Part shown: in pieces, positions 1-12,365 of the stretch
Position numbering within the stretch: position 1 is the stretch's first letter
Layout: each line of letters opens with the position of its first letter
Assembly: GCA_023053575.1 (NCBI GenBank)
Contig: JAKZAP010000015.1
Location: 18,227,689 to 18,291,688 of the forward strand
Length of the DNA stretch: 64,000 bases
Direction: 5' to 3'
Origin: Branchinecta lynchi
Lineage: Eukaryota; Arthropoda; Branchiopoda; Anostraca; Branchinectidae
The notes under the pieces: generated by a model
What the model was told of the DNA's origin: nothing
Databases searched by the model: none
What the model saw: only the letters and a program-made list of their open reading frames with translations
Translations under genes and position numbers: made by a program

Positions 1-293
1 CTTTGCCATTTTAAAGCATTGACAGCCTACAGGCGAAAAGTGTGTAGACTTAAATAGTCAAAGTGGATTCAAAAGTATTAAAATAAAGAAAATGCATAAA
101 ACATTAGTGGCACGAGTGTGAATGAGCTGAAGCTCATGTGACGTCAACTTTCAAACAACAACCGTTTTCTTTGCTTCTGTGTTTACTGTATCCCCTAGTG
201 AAAAGCCTAGAGGTTGCTGAGATAAGTATTGTTACTTACTTTGTTGTACTTGGTTTCACTATAGTGTGAACACTGATGTGATAGTATTTGTTT
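1..293. other. unassigned AT-rich sequence
   Basis: I see no reading frame of useful length, RNA gene or repeat unit in this stretch. Confidence 0.5.
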
Positions 294-380
294 AGTTGAT
301 GTTGTTTAATTCCACCAACAGTACAAGGAGATAAACTGAGAGGATAGATAATAGTTGCGTTTTTTGTCTTTCCTCCGTAA

Positions 381-393
381 GTCGGTTACCGAC
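381..393. repeat. palindrome GTCGGTTACCGAC
   Basis: A 13-base perfect palindrome around a single central base. It shares its GTCGGT arm with the longer palindrome at 596-611, with a half-site near 561-569 and with a degenerate version near 679-695. Confidence 0.6.
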
Positions 394-595
394 CTACTTG
401 CCACTATTGACAGTTCGGTTCGACTGAGCTCTAAAAAATGGCTTATATGAAAAAATGGAGTCTTCCCAACGCCGGCACCTATCTCTCCAATGAGAATTTT
501 GAATTTCGTGCCGTGCTAAGAGCATTGAGAATTTTAAATTTCGCATTGTGCCAAGAGCATAGGTCGGTTGGATGGAGCTCCCACCTCAGTCCACA

Positions 596-611
596 GGTCG
601 GTTAACCGACC
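596..611. repeat. 16-bp perfect palindrome GGTCGGTTAACCGACC
   Basis: A perfect 16-bp palindrome centred on GTTAAC. Related half-sites occur at 381-393, about 561-569 and about 679-695. A dimeric DNA-binding site is conceivable, but nothing else here supports that. Confidence 0.6.
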
Positions 612-3600
612 GGCAAACAGAGCAAAAAAACAGCTTATAAGAACTTAGGTAGAAAATGACTTATAGTGGGAAATCTTGTAGGTCTGTTAACTGGATGACG
701 GCAAAAAATGTAACTAATGTGATTTTGTTTGACACAAGTGGTTTAGTTTCTGTTTCGTTCCACCTATGAGATATAATGGATGATGTTTGAATCGAAGTGG
801 TTCATTTTCACTTAATCTTAATTAGGGGGATAGGTAAACTGATAGGTGTTTAGCACCTGTTTGGCACAGGTGGTTTAATACTTTAATTCCACCTAGGGCA
901 TGGAATTGGTTAGAAAAACTTATGGTATGCAATGCTAGTTATTTATTACCACCTAGGAGAGCAAAGTAATGATCAACATAGGCTAGGGCTACTCAACATA
1001 GCTTGATTATACTGAGATATGTTAGATACAAGTGATTGAGGAGATAGTATAACAGATGATTATACTTGACCCTTGTGGTTAATTTCCACTTGTGAGATTG
1101 GGGGATGTTTGAGAAAGATGGTTACTTCCACCTAGGAGAAGTTTGAACTGATATCATTTGACCGACATTGTTCAATTCCACTTGAGAGAAACACTTTCAG
1201 ATTAGATAAACTGGTGGTGTTTGACATGAGTGGTTCTACCCCACGTAGGATTTACAGCGGATAATCAACATGGTTAGATTTCAAATATGAGATAACTGAT
1301 AGGTCTGTACCCAGACTCCAAAGCTCAGAGCTCAAACAAAAGTAGGAGGTAATGGAAATTCCAGTATTTTCTGAGACATGTTTAAGCTATGGTTCTTGCT
1401 CTTCAGTAAATTTTATTATGCAATGAAAACTAAAATGAAAAGTTTGAAAAGATTTGAAAATAGGCATATTCATGTGTGTTTATTTTCAGTTATAATTGAA
1501 TCAAATAACTTGCATAGGTTCAGTATGATTTGGTATGATTCAGTAGCCTAATAACCATCTCAGTTGGTCGTTTCACAGTGGAGGAAACTCTGTGACATTT
1601 GTATGATGGTGCGTTATTAGAGCATGGGGTTGCTCTTTTGTCACTGGTCCTAGCCTGTCCAAGTGGGGTATAAAGTGGATGGTGCCTCGTGATCTGACTG
1701 CTGTGGAGACTGTCCCAGTCGTACAAACTTGAATACATATGGGGGGCGTGAAAAAACCCTTTCCGATCTGACATTTTTTAGATGTGTTACTTTCATTTAT
1801 AATTGAATCAAATAACTTGCATAACTTCAGTAGGATTTGAAAATAACCATCTAAGTTGGTCGTTTCACAGTGGAGGAAACTCTGTGACATATGTATGATG
1901 GTGCGTTATTAGGGCATGGGGTTGCTCTTTTGTCACTGGTCCTAGCCCGTCCAAGTGGGGTATAAAGTGGATGGTGCCTCGTGAACTGACTGTTGTGGAG
2001 ACTGTCCCAGTCGTACAAACTTGAATACATGTGGGGGGCGTGAAAAACCCTTTCCGATTTGACATTTTTTAGATGTGTTACTTTCATTTATAATTGAATC
2101 GAATAACTTGTAGAACTTCAGTAGGATTTGAAAATAACCATCTCAGTTGGTCGTTTCACAGTGGAGGAAACTCTGTGACATATGTATGATGGTGCGTTAT
2201 TAGAGCATGGGGTTGCTCTTTTGTCACTGTTCCTAGCCCGTCCAAGTGGGGTATAAAGTGGATGGTGCCTCGTGAACTGACTGCTGTGGAGACTGTCCCA
2301 GTCGTACAAACTTGAATACATATGGGGGGGGGGGCGTGAAAAACCCTTTCCGATTCGACATTTTTAGATGTGTTACTTTCATTTATAATTGAATCAAATA
2401 ACTTGCATAACTTCAGTAGGGATTTGAAAATAACCATCACAGTTGGTCGTTTCACAGTGGAGGAAACTCTGTTACATATGTATGATGGTGCGTTATTAGA
2501 GCATGGGGTTGCTCTTTTGTCACTGGTCCTAGCCTGTCCAAGTGGGGTATAAAGTGGATGGTGCCTCGTGAACTGACTGCTGTGGAGACTGTCCCAGTCG
2601 TACAAACTTGAATACATATGGGGGGCGTGAAAAACCGTTTCCGATCTGACATTTTTTAGATGTGTTACTTTCATTTATAATTGAATCAAAAAACTTGCAT
2701 AACTTCAGTAGGATTTGAAAATAACCATCTAAGTTGGTCGTTTCACAGTGGAGGAAACTCTGTGACATATGTATGATGGTGCGTTGTTAGAGCATGGGTT
2801 GCTCTTTTGTCACTGGTCCTAGCCTGTCCAAGTGGGGTATAAAGTGGATGGTGCCTCGTGATCTGACTGCTGTGGAGACTGTCCCAGTCGTACAAACTTG
2901 AATACATATGGGGGGCGTGAAAAACCCTTTCCGATCTGACATTTTTTTAGATCTGTTACTTTCATTTATAATTGAATCAAATAACTTGCATAAGTTCAGT
3001 AGGATTTGAAAATAACCATCTAAGTTGGTCGTTTCACAGTGGAGGAAACTCTGTGACATATGTATGATGGTGCGTTATTAGGGCATGGGGTTGCTCTTTT
3101 GTCACTGTCCTAGCCCGTCCAAGTGGGTATAAAGTGGATGGTGCCTCGTGAACTGACTGCTGTGGAGACTGTCCCAGTCGTACAAACTTGAATACATATG
3201 GGGGGCGTGAAAAACCCTTTCCGATATGAAATTTTTTAGATGTGTTACTTTCATTTATAATTGAATCAAATAACTTGCATAACTTCAGTAGGATTTGAAA
3301 ATAACCATCTCATTGGTCGTTTCACAGTGGAGGAAACTCTGTGACATATGTATGATGGTGCGTTATTAGAGCATGGGGTTGCTCTTTTGTCACTGGTCCT
3401 AGCCTGTCCAAGTGGGGTATAAAGTGGATGGTGCCTCGTGATCTGACTGCTGTGGAGACTGTCCCAGTCGTACAAACTTGAATACATATGGGGGGCGTGA
3501 AAAACCCTTTCCGATCTGACATTTTTTAGATGTGTTACTTTCATTTATAATTGAATCAAATAACTTGCATAACTTCAGTAGGATTTGAAAATAACCATCT

Positions 3601-6600
3601 AAGTTGGTCGTTTCACAGTGGAGGAAACTCTGTGACATATGTATGATGGTGCGTTATTAGGGCATGGGGTTGCTCTTTTGTCACTGGTCCTAGCCCGTCC
3701 AAGTGGGGTATAAAGTGGATGGTGCCTCTTGAACTGACTGTTGTGGAGACTGTCCCAGTCGTACAAACTTGAATACATGTGGGGGGCGTGAAAAACCCTT
3801 TCCGATTTGACATTTTTTAGATGTGATACTTTCATTTATAATTGAATCGAATAACTTGTATAACTTCAGTAGGATTTGAAAATAACAATCTCAGTTGGTC
3901 GTTTCACAGTGGAGGAAACTCTGTGACATATGTATGATGGTGCGTTATTAGAGCATGGGGTTGCTCTTTTGTCACTGTTCCTAGCCCGTCCAAGTGGGGT
4001 ATAAAGTGGATGGTGCCTCGTGAACTGACTGCTGTGGAGACTGTCCCAGTCGTACAAACTTGAATACATATGGGGGGCGTGAAAAACCCTTTCCGATATG
4101 ACATTTTTAGATGTGTTACTTTCATTTATAATTGAATCAAATAACTTGCATAACTTCAGTAGGATTTGAAAATAGCCATCTTAGTTGGTCGTTTCACAGT
4201 GGAGGAAACTCTGTGACATATGTATGATGGTGCGTTATTAGAGCATGGGGTTGCTCTTTTGTCACTGGTCCTAGCCTGTCCAAGTGGGGTATAAAGTGGA
4301 TGGTGCCTCGTGAACTGACTGCTGTGGAGACTGTCCCAGTCGTACAAACTTGAATACATAGGGGGGGGGGGGGGCGTGAAAAAACCCTTTCCGATTCGAC
4401 ATTTTTTAGATGTGTTACTTTCATTTATAATTGAATCAAATAACTTGCATAACTTCAGTAGGATTTGAAAATAACCATCTCAGTTGGTCGTTTCACAGTG
4501 GAGGAAACTCTGTGACATATGTATGATGGTGCGTTATTAGGGCATGGGGTTGCTCTTTTGTCACTGGTCCTAGCCCGTCCAAGTGGGGTATAAAGTGGAT
4601 GGTGCCTCGTGAACTGACTGCTGTGGAGACTGTCCCAGTCGTACAAACTTGAATACATATGGGGGGCGTGAAAAACCCTTTCCGATATGACATTTTTTAG
4701 ATGTGTCACTTTCATTTATAATTGAATCAAATAACTTGCATAACTTCAGTAGGATTTGAAAATAGCCATCTCATTGGTCGTTTCACAGTGGAGGAAACTC
4801 TGTGACATATGTATGATGGTGCGTTATTAGGGCATGGGGTTGCTCTTTTGTCACTGGTCCTAGCCCGTCCAAGTGGGGTATAAAGTGGATGGTGCCTCTT
4901 GAACTGACTGTTGTGGAGACTGTCCCAGTCGTACAAACTTGAATACATGTGGGGGGCGTGAAAAACCCTTTCCGATTTGACATTTTTTAGATGTGATACT
5001 TTCATTTATAATTGAATCGAATAACTTGTATAACTTCAGTAGGATTTGAAAATAACCATCTCAGTTGGTCGTTTCACAGTGGAGGAAACTCTGTGACATA
5101 TGTATGATGGTGCGTTATTAGAGCATGGGGTTGCTCTTTTGTCACTGTTCCTAGCCCGTCCAAGTGGGGTATAAAGTGGATGGTGCCTCGTGAACTGACT
5201 GCTGTGGAGACTGTCCCAGTCGTACAAACTTGAATACATATGGGGGGCGTGAAAAACCCTTTCCGATATGACATTTTTAGATGTGTTACTTTCATTTATA
5301 ATTGAATCAAATAACTTGCATAACTTCAGTAGGATTTGAAAATAGCCATCTTAGTTGGTCGTTTCACAGTGGAGGAAACTCTGTGACATATGTATGATGG
5401 TGCGTTATTAGAGCATGGGGTTGCTCTTTTGTCACTGGTCCTAGCCTGTCCAAGTGGGGTATAAAGTGGATGGTGCCTCGTGAACTGACTGCTGTGGAGA
5501 CTGTCCCAGTCGTGCAAACTTGAATACATAGGGGGGGGGGGGGGGGGGCGTGAAAAAACCCTTTCCGATTCGACATTTTTTAGATGTGTTACTTTCATTT
5601 ATAATTGAATCAAATAACTTGCATAACTTCAGTAGGATTTGAAAATAACCATCTCAGTTGGTCGTTTCACAGTGGAGGAAACTCTGTGACATATGTATGA
5701 TGGTGCGTTATTAGAGCATGGGGTTGCTCTTTTGTCACTGTTCCTAGCCCGTCCAAGTGGGGTATAAAGTGGATGGTGCCTCGTGAACTGACTGCTGTGG
5801 AGACTGTCCCAGTCGTACAAACTTGAATACATATGGGGGGCGTTGAAAAACCCTTTCCGATATGACATTTTTTAGATGTGTCACTTTCATTTATAATTGA
5901 ATCAAATAACTTGCATAACTTCAGTAGGATTTGAAAATAGCCATCTCATTGGTCGTTTCACAGTGGAGGAAACTCTGTGACATATGTATGGTGCGTTATT
6001 AGAGCATGGGGTTGCTCTTTTGTCACTGGTCCTAGCCTGTCCAAGTGGGGTATAAAGTGGATGGTGCCTCGTGATCTGACTGCTGTGGAGACTGTCCCAG
6101 TCGTACAAACTTGAATACATATGGGGGGCGTGAAAAACCCTTTCCGATCTGACATTTTTTAGATGTGTTACTTTCATTTATAATTGAATCAAATAATTTG
6201 CATAACTTCAGTAGGATTTGAAAATAACCATCTAAGTTGGTCGTTTCACAGTGGAGGAAACTCTGTGACATATGTATGATGGTGCGTTATTAGGGCATGG
6301 GGTTGCTCTGTTGTCACTGGTCCTAGCCCGTCCAAGTGGGGTATAAAGTGGATGGTGCCTCGTGAACTGACTGTTGTGGAGACTGTCCCAGTCGTACAAA
6401 CTTGAATACATGTGGGGGGCGTGAAAAACCCTTTCCGATTTGACATTTTTTAGATGTGTTACTTTCATTTATAATTGAATCAAATAACTTGCATAACTTC
6501 AGGTAGGATTTGAAAATAACCATCTCAGTTGGTCGTTTCACAGTGGAGGAAACTCTGTGACATATGTATGATGGTGCGTTATTAGGGCATGGGGTTGCTC

Positions 6601-7109
6601 TTTTGTCACTGGTCCTAGCCCGTCCAAGTGGGGTATAAAGTGGATGGTGCCTCGTGAACTGACTGCTGTGGAGACTGTCCCAGTCGTACAAACTTGAATA
6701 CATATGGGGGGCGTGAAAAACCCTTTCCGATATGACATTTTTTAGATGTGTTACTTTCATTTATAATTGAATCAAATAACTTGCATAACTTCAGTAGGAT
6801 TTGAAAATAACCATCTCATTGGTCGTTTCACAGTGGAGGAAACTCTGTGACATATGTATGGTGCTTTTATTAGAGCATGGGGTTGCTCTTTTGTCACTGG
6901 TCCTAGCCTGTCCAAGTGGGGTATAATGTGGATGGTGCCTCGTGATCTGACTGCTGTGGAGACTGTCCCAGTCGTACAAACTTGAATACATATGGGGGGT
7001 TTGAAAAACCCTTTCCGATCTGACATCTTTTAGATGTGTTACTTTCATTTATAATTGAATCAAATAACTTGCATAACTTCAGTAGGATTTGAAAATAACC
7101 ATCTAAGTT

Positions 7110-9455
7110 GGTCGTTTCACAGTGGAGGAAACTCTGTGACATATGTATGATGGTGCGTTATTAGGGCATGGGGTTGCTTTTTTGTCACTGGTCCTAGCCC
7201 GTCCAAGTGGGGTATAAAGTGGATGGTGCCTCGTGAACTGACTGTTGTGGAGACTGTCCCAGTCGTACAAACTTGAATACATGTGGGGGGCGTGAAAAAC
7301 CCTTTCCGATTTGACATTTTTTAGATGTGTTACTTTCATTTATAATTGAATCGAATAACCTTGTATAACTTCAGTAGGATTTGAAAATAACCATCTCAGT
7401 TGGTCGTTTCACAGTGGAGGAAACTCTGTGACATATGTATGATGGTGCGTTATTAGAGCATGGGGTTGCTCTTTTGTCACTGTTCCTAGCCCGTCCAAGT
7501 GGGGTATAAAGTGGATGGTGCCTCGTGAACTGACTGCTGTGGAGACTGTCCCAGTCGTACAAACTTGAATACATATGGGGGGCGTGAAAAACCCTTTCCG
7601 ATATGACATTTTCAGATGTGTTACTTTCATTTATAATTGAATCAAATAACTTGCATAACTTCAGTAGATTTGAAAATAACCATCTTAGTTGGTCGTTTCA
7701 CAGTGGAGGAAACTCTGTGACATTTGTATGATGGTGCGTTATTAGAGCATGGGGTTGCTCTTTTGTCACTGGTCCTAGCCTGTCCAAGTGGGGTATAAAG
7801 TGGATGGTGCCTCGTGAACTGACTGCTGTGGAGACTGTCCCAGACGTACAAACTTGAATACATATGGGGGGGGGGGGGGGGGGCGTGAAAAACCCTTTCC
7901 GATTCGACATTTTTTAGATGTGTTACTTTCATTTATAATTGAATCAAATAACTTGCATAACTTCAGTAGGATTTGAAAATAACCATCTCAGTTGGTCGTT
8001 TCACAGTGGAGGAAACTCTGTTACATATGTATGATGGTGCGTTATTAGAGCATGGGGTTGCTCTTTTGTCACTGGTCCTAGCCTGTCCAAGTGGGGTATA
8101 AAGTGGATGGTGCCTCGTGAACTGACTGCTGTGGAGACTGTCCCAGTCGTACAAACTTGAATACATATGGGGGGCGTGAAAAACCGTTTCCGATCTGACA
8201 TTTTTTAGATGTGTTACTTTCATTTATAATTGAATCAAATAACTTGCATAACTTCAGTAGGATTTGAAAATAACCATCTAAGTTGGTCGTTTCACAGTGG
8301 AGGAAACTCTGTGACATATGTAGATGGTGCGTTATTAGAGCATGGGGTTGCTCTTTTGTCACTGGTCCTAGCCTGTCCAAGTGGGGTATAAAGTGGATGG
8401 TGCCTCGTGATCTGACTGCTGTGGAGACTGTCCCCCAGTCGTACAAACTTGAATACATATGGGGGGGCGTGAAAACCCTTTCCGATCTGACATTTTTTAG
8501 ATGTGTTACTTTCATTTATAATTGAATCAAATAACTTGCATAACTTCAGTAGGATTTGAAAATAACCATCTAAGTTGGTCGTTTCACAGTGGAGGAAACT
8601 CTGTGACATATGTATGATGGTGCGTTATTAGGGCATGGGGTTGCTCTTTTGTCACTGGTCCTAGCCCGTCCAAGTGGGGTATAAAGTGGATGGTGCCTCG
8701 TGAACTGACTGCTGTGGAGACTGTCCCAGTCGTACAAACTTGAATAGATATGGGGGGGGCGTGAAAAAACCCTTTCCGATATGACATTTTTTAGAATGTG
8801 TTACTTTCATTTATAATTGAATCAAATAACTTGCATAACTTCAGTAGGATTTTAAAATAACCATCTCAGTTGGTCGTTTCACAGTGGAGAAAACTCTGTG
8901 ACATATGTATGATGGTGCGTTATTAGGGCATGGGTTGCTCTTTTGTCACTGGTCCTAGCCCGTCCAAGTGGGGTATAAAGTGGATGGTGCCTCGTGAACT
9001 GACTGCTGTGGAGACTGTCCCAGTCGTACAAACTTGAATACATATGGGTGGGCGTGAAAAAACCCTTTCCGATATGACATTTTTTAGATGTGTTTACTTT
9101 CATTTATAATTGAATCAAATAACTTGCATAACTTCAGTAGGATTTGAAAATAACCATCTCATTGGTCGTTTTCACAGTGGAGGAAACTCTGTGACATATG
9201 TATGGTGCGTTATTAGAGCATGGGGTTGCTCTTTTGTCACTGGTCCTAGCCTGTCCAAGTGGGGTATAAAGTGGATGGTGCCTCGTGATCTGACTGCTGT
9301 GAAGACTGTCCCAGTCGTACAAACTTGAATACATATGGGGGGCGTGAAAAACCCTTTCCGATCTGACATTTTTTAGATGTGTTACTTTCATTTATAATTG
9401 AATCAAATAACTTGCATAAACTTCAGTAGGATTGAAAATAACCATCTAAGTTGGT
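7110..9455. repeat. fullest higher-order satellite repeat, eight monomer classes
   Basis: The monomers starting near 7110, 7402, 7693, 7995, 8286, 8578, 8870 and 9162 belong to classes c, d, e, a, b, f, f2 and b'. Class c has GACTGTTGTGG, ACATGTGGGG and GATTTGAC. Class d has CACTGTTCCT and GATATGAC. Class e has a long G-run and GATTCGAC. Class a has CTGTTACAT and CCGTTTCCG. Classes b and b' have GATCTGACTG, with CATCTCATTGG marking b'. Classes f and f2 have AGGGCATGG with GATATGAC and differ in CATCTAAG versus CATCTCAG. Confidence 0.75.
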
Positions 9456-10325
9456 CGTTTCACAGTGGAGGAAACTCTGTGACATATGTATGATGGTGCG
9501 TTATTAGGGCATGGGGTTGCTCTTTTGTCACTGGTCCAAGCCCGTCCAAGTGGGGTATAAAGTGGATGGTGCCTCGTGAACTGACTGTTGTGGAGACTGT
9601 CCCAGTCGTACAAACTTGAATACATGTGGGGGGCGTGAAAAACCCTTTCGATTTGACATTTTTTAGATGTGTTACTTTCATTTATAATTGAATCAAATAA
9701 CTTGCATAACTTCAGTAGGATTTGAAAATAACCATCTCAGTTGGTCGTTTCACAGTGGAGGAAACTCTGTGACATATGTATGATGGTGCGTTATTAGGGC
9801 ATGGGGTTGCTCTTTTGTCACTGGTCCTAGCCCGTCCAAGTGGGGTATAAAGTGGATGGTGCCCTCGTGAACTGACTGCTGTGGAGACTGTCCCAGTCGT
9901 ACAAACTTGAATACATATGGGGGGCGTGAAAAAACCCCTTTCCGATATGACATTTTTTAGATGTGTTACTTTCATTTATAATTGAATCAAATAACTTGCA
10001 TAACTTCAGTAGGATTTGAAAATAACCATCTCATTGGTCGTTTCACAGTGGAGGAAACTCTGTGACATATGTATGGTGCGTTATTAGAGCATGGGGTTGC
10101 TCTTTTGTCACTGGTCCTAGCCTGTCCAAGTGGGGTATAAAGTGGATGGTGCCTCGTGATCTGACTGCTGTGGAGACTGTCCCAGTCGTACAAACTTGAA
10201 TACCATATGGGGGGCGTGAAAAACCCTTTCCGATCTGACATTTTTTAGATGTGTTACTTTCATTTATAATTGAATCAAATAACTTGCATAACTTCAGTAG
10301 GATTTGAAAATAACCATCTAAGTTG

Positions 10326-12365
10326 GTCGTTTCACAGTGGAGGAAACTCTGTGACATATGTATGATGGTGCGTTATTAGGGCATGGGGGTTTGCTCTTTT
10401 GTCACTGGTCCTAGCCCGTCCAAGTGGGGTATAAAGTGGATGGCGCCTCGTGAACTGACTGTTGTGGAGACTGTCCCAGTCGTCCAAACTTGAATACATG
10501 TGGGGGGCGTGAAAAACCCTTTCCGATTTGACATTTTTTAGATGTGTTACTTTCATTTATAATTGAATCGAATAACTTGTATAACTTCAGTAGGATTTGA
10601 AAATAACCATCTCAGTTGGTCGTTTCACAGTGGAGGAAACTCTGTGACATATGTATGATGGTGCGTTATTAGAGCATGGGGTTGCTCTTTTGTCACTGTT
10701 CCTAGCCCGTCCAAGTGGGGTTATAAAGTGGATGGTGCCTCGTGAACTGACTGCTGTGGAGACTGTCCAGTCGTACAAACTGAATACATATGGGGGGGCG
10801 TGAAAAAACCCTTTCCGATATGACATTTTTAGATGTGTTACTTTCATTTATAATTGAATCAAATAACTTGCATAACTTCAGTAGATTTGAAAATAACCAT
10901 CTTAGTTGGTCGTTTCACAGTGGAGGAAACTCTGTGACATATGTATGATGGTGCGTTATTAGAGCATGGGGTTGCTCTTTTGTCACTGGTCCTAGCCTGT
11001 CCAAGTGGGGTATAAAGTGGATGGTGCCTCGTGAACTGACTGCTGTGGAGACTGTCCCAGTCGTACAAACTTGAATACATATGGGGGGGGGGGGGCGTGA
11101 AAAACCCTTTCCGATTCGACATTTTTTAGATGTGTTACTTTCATTTATAATTGAATCAAATAACTTGCATAACTTCAGTAGGATTTGAAATAACCATCTC
11201 AGTTGGTCGTTTCACAGTGGAGGAAACTCTGTTACATATGTATGATGGTGCGTGATTAGAGCATGGGGTTGCTCTTTTGTCACTGGTCCCTAGCCTGTCC
11301 AAGTGGGGTATAAAGTGGATGGTAGCCTCGTGAACTGACTGCTGTGGAGACTGTCCCAGTCGTACAAACTTGAATACATATGGGGGGCGTGAAAAACCGT
11401 TCCGATCTGACATTTTTTAGATGTGTTACTTTCATTTATAATGAATCAAATAACTTGCATAACTTCAGTAGGATTGAAAATAACCATCTAAGTTGGTTGT
11501 TTCACAGTGGAGGAAACTCTGTGACATATGTATGATGCTGCGTTATTAGAGCATGGGGTTGCTCTTTTGTCACTGGTCCTAGCCTGTCCAAGTGGGGTAT
11601 AAAGTGGATGGTGCCTCGTGATCTGACTGCTGTGGAGACTGTCCCAGTCGTACAAACTTTGAATACATGTGGGGGGCGTGAAAAACCCTTTCCGATCTGA
11701 CATTTTTTAGATGTGTTACTTTCATTATAATTGAATCAAATAACTTGCATAACTTCAGTAGGATTTGAAAATAACCATCTAAGTTGGTCGTTTCACAGTG
11801 GAGGAAACTCTGTGACATATGTATGATGGTGCGTTATTAGGGCATGGGGTTGCTCTTTTGTCACTGGTCCTAGCCCGTCAAGTGGGGTATAAAAGTGGAT
11901 GGTGCCTCGTGAACTGACTGCTGTGGAGACTGTCCCAGTCGTACAAACTTGAATACATATGGGGGGCGTGAAAAACCCTTTCCGATATGACTTTTTTTAG
12001 ATGTGTTACTTTCATTTATAATTGAATCAAATAACTTGCATAACTTCAGTAGGATTTGAAAATAACCATCTCATTGGTCGTTTCACAGTGGAGGAAACTC
12101 TGTGACATATGTATGATGGTGCGTTATTAGGGCATGGGGTTGCTCTTATGTCACTGGTCCTAGCCTGTCCAAGTGGGGTATTAAGTGGATGGTGCCTCGT
12201 GAACTGACTGCTGTGGAGACTGTCCCAGTCGTACAAACTTGAATACATATTGGGGGCGTGAAAAACCCTTTCCGATTCGACATTTTTTAGATGTGTTACT
12301 TTCATTTATAACTGAATCAAATAACTTGTATAACTTCGGTATGATTTGAAAATAACCATCACAGT
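10326..12365. repeat. seven-monomer higher-order repeat at the array end
   Basis: The last seven monomers repeat the class order c-d-e-a-b-f-b', lacking only f2 compared with the block at 7110. The final monomer starts as b' (CATCTCATTGG) but carries AGGGCATGG and the class-e GATTCGAC end, so it looks like a recombinant. Homology to the satellite stops abruptly at about 12365. Confidence 0.7.

Larger units (their letters stand above)
294..1262. repeat. degenerate repeat with paired GTGG and CCAC motifs
   Basis: A short unit recurs about eight or nine times at irregular spacing of roughly 50-100 bp. Each unit has a GTGGTT-like motif followed by an AATTCCACCTAGGAG-like motif. Clear examples lie at about 294-330, 733-770, 868-900, 948-960, 1074-1096, 1120-1140, 1165-1186 and 1228-1250. 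Because GTGG and CCAC are complementary, many units could form a small hairpin. The units are strongly diverged, so this is an old repeat. No protein is encoded. Confidence 0.6.
1488..12365. repeat. satellite array, about 37 copies of a ~291-bp monomer
   Basis: The landmark GGTCGTTTCACAGTGG recurs about every 291 bp from about 1565 to about 12076, giving some 37 monomers, all in one orientation. Each monomer has an AT-rich part (TTTATAATTGAATCAAATAA and flanks) and a GC-richer part. Two short inverted repeats recur in every unit: TCACAG with CTGTGA around an 11-base loop, and GACTG with CAGTC around three bases. A G-run of usually 6, but up to 18, precedes CGTGAAAAA. Monomers fall into recurring variant classes that form a higher-order repeat. 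Many short minus-strand reading frames exist because 291 is a multiple of three. They are broken by indels and carry no domain, so I do not call them genes. Confidence 0.97.

Noticed and set aside
2156..2674. A 172-codon frame spanning nearly two satellite monomers, possibly a gene
   Set aside because: It exists only because a one-base change joins two frames. No other monomer keeps it.
1520..12305. Dozens of 60-172-codon minus-strand reading frames with repeated YSSLYDWDSLHSSQ-like sequence
   Set aside because: They are the satellite read in frames that stay open because 291 is divisible by three. Indels shift them at random, G-runs just lengthen a proline run, and no domain is present.
1488..12365. 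CRISPR-like array
   Set aside because: Units are whole ~291-bp monomers with no alternating repeats and unique spacers.
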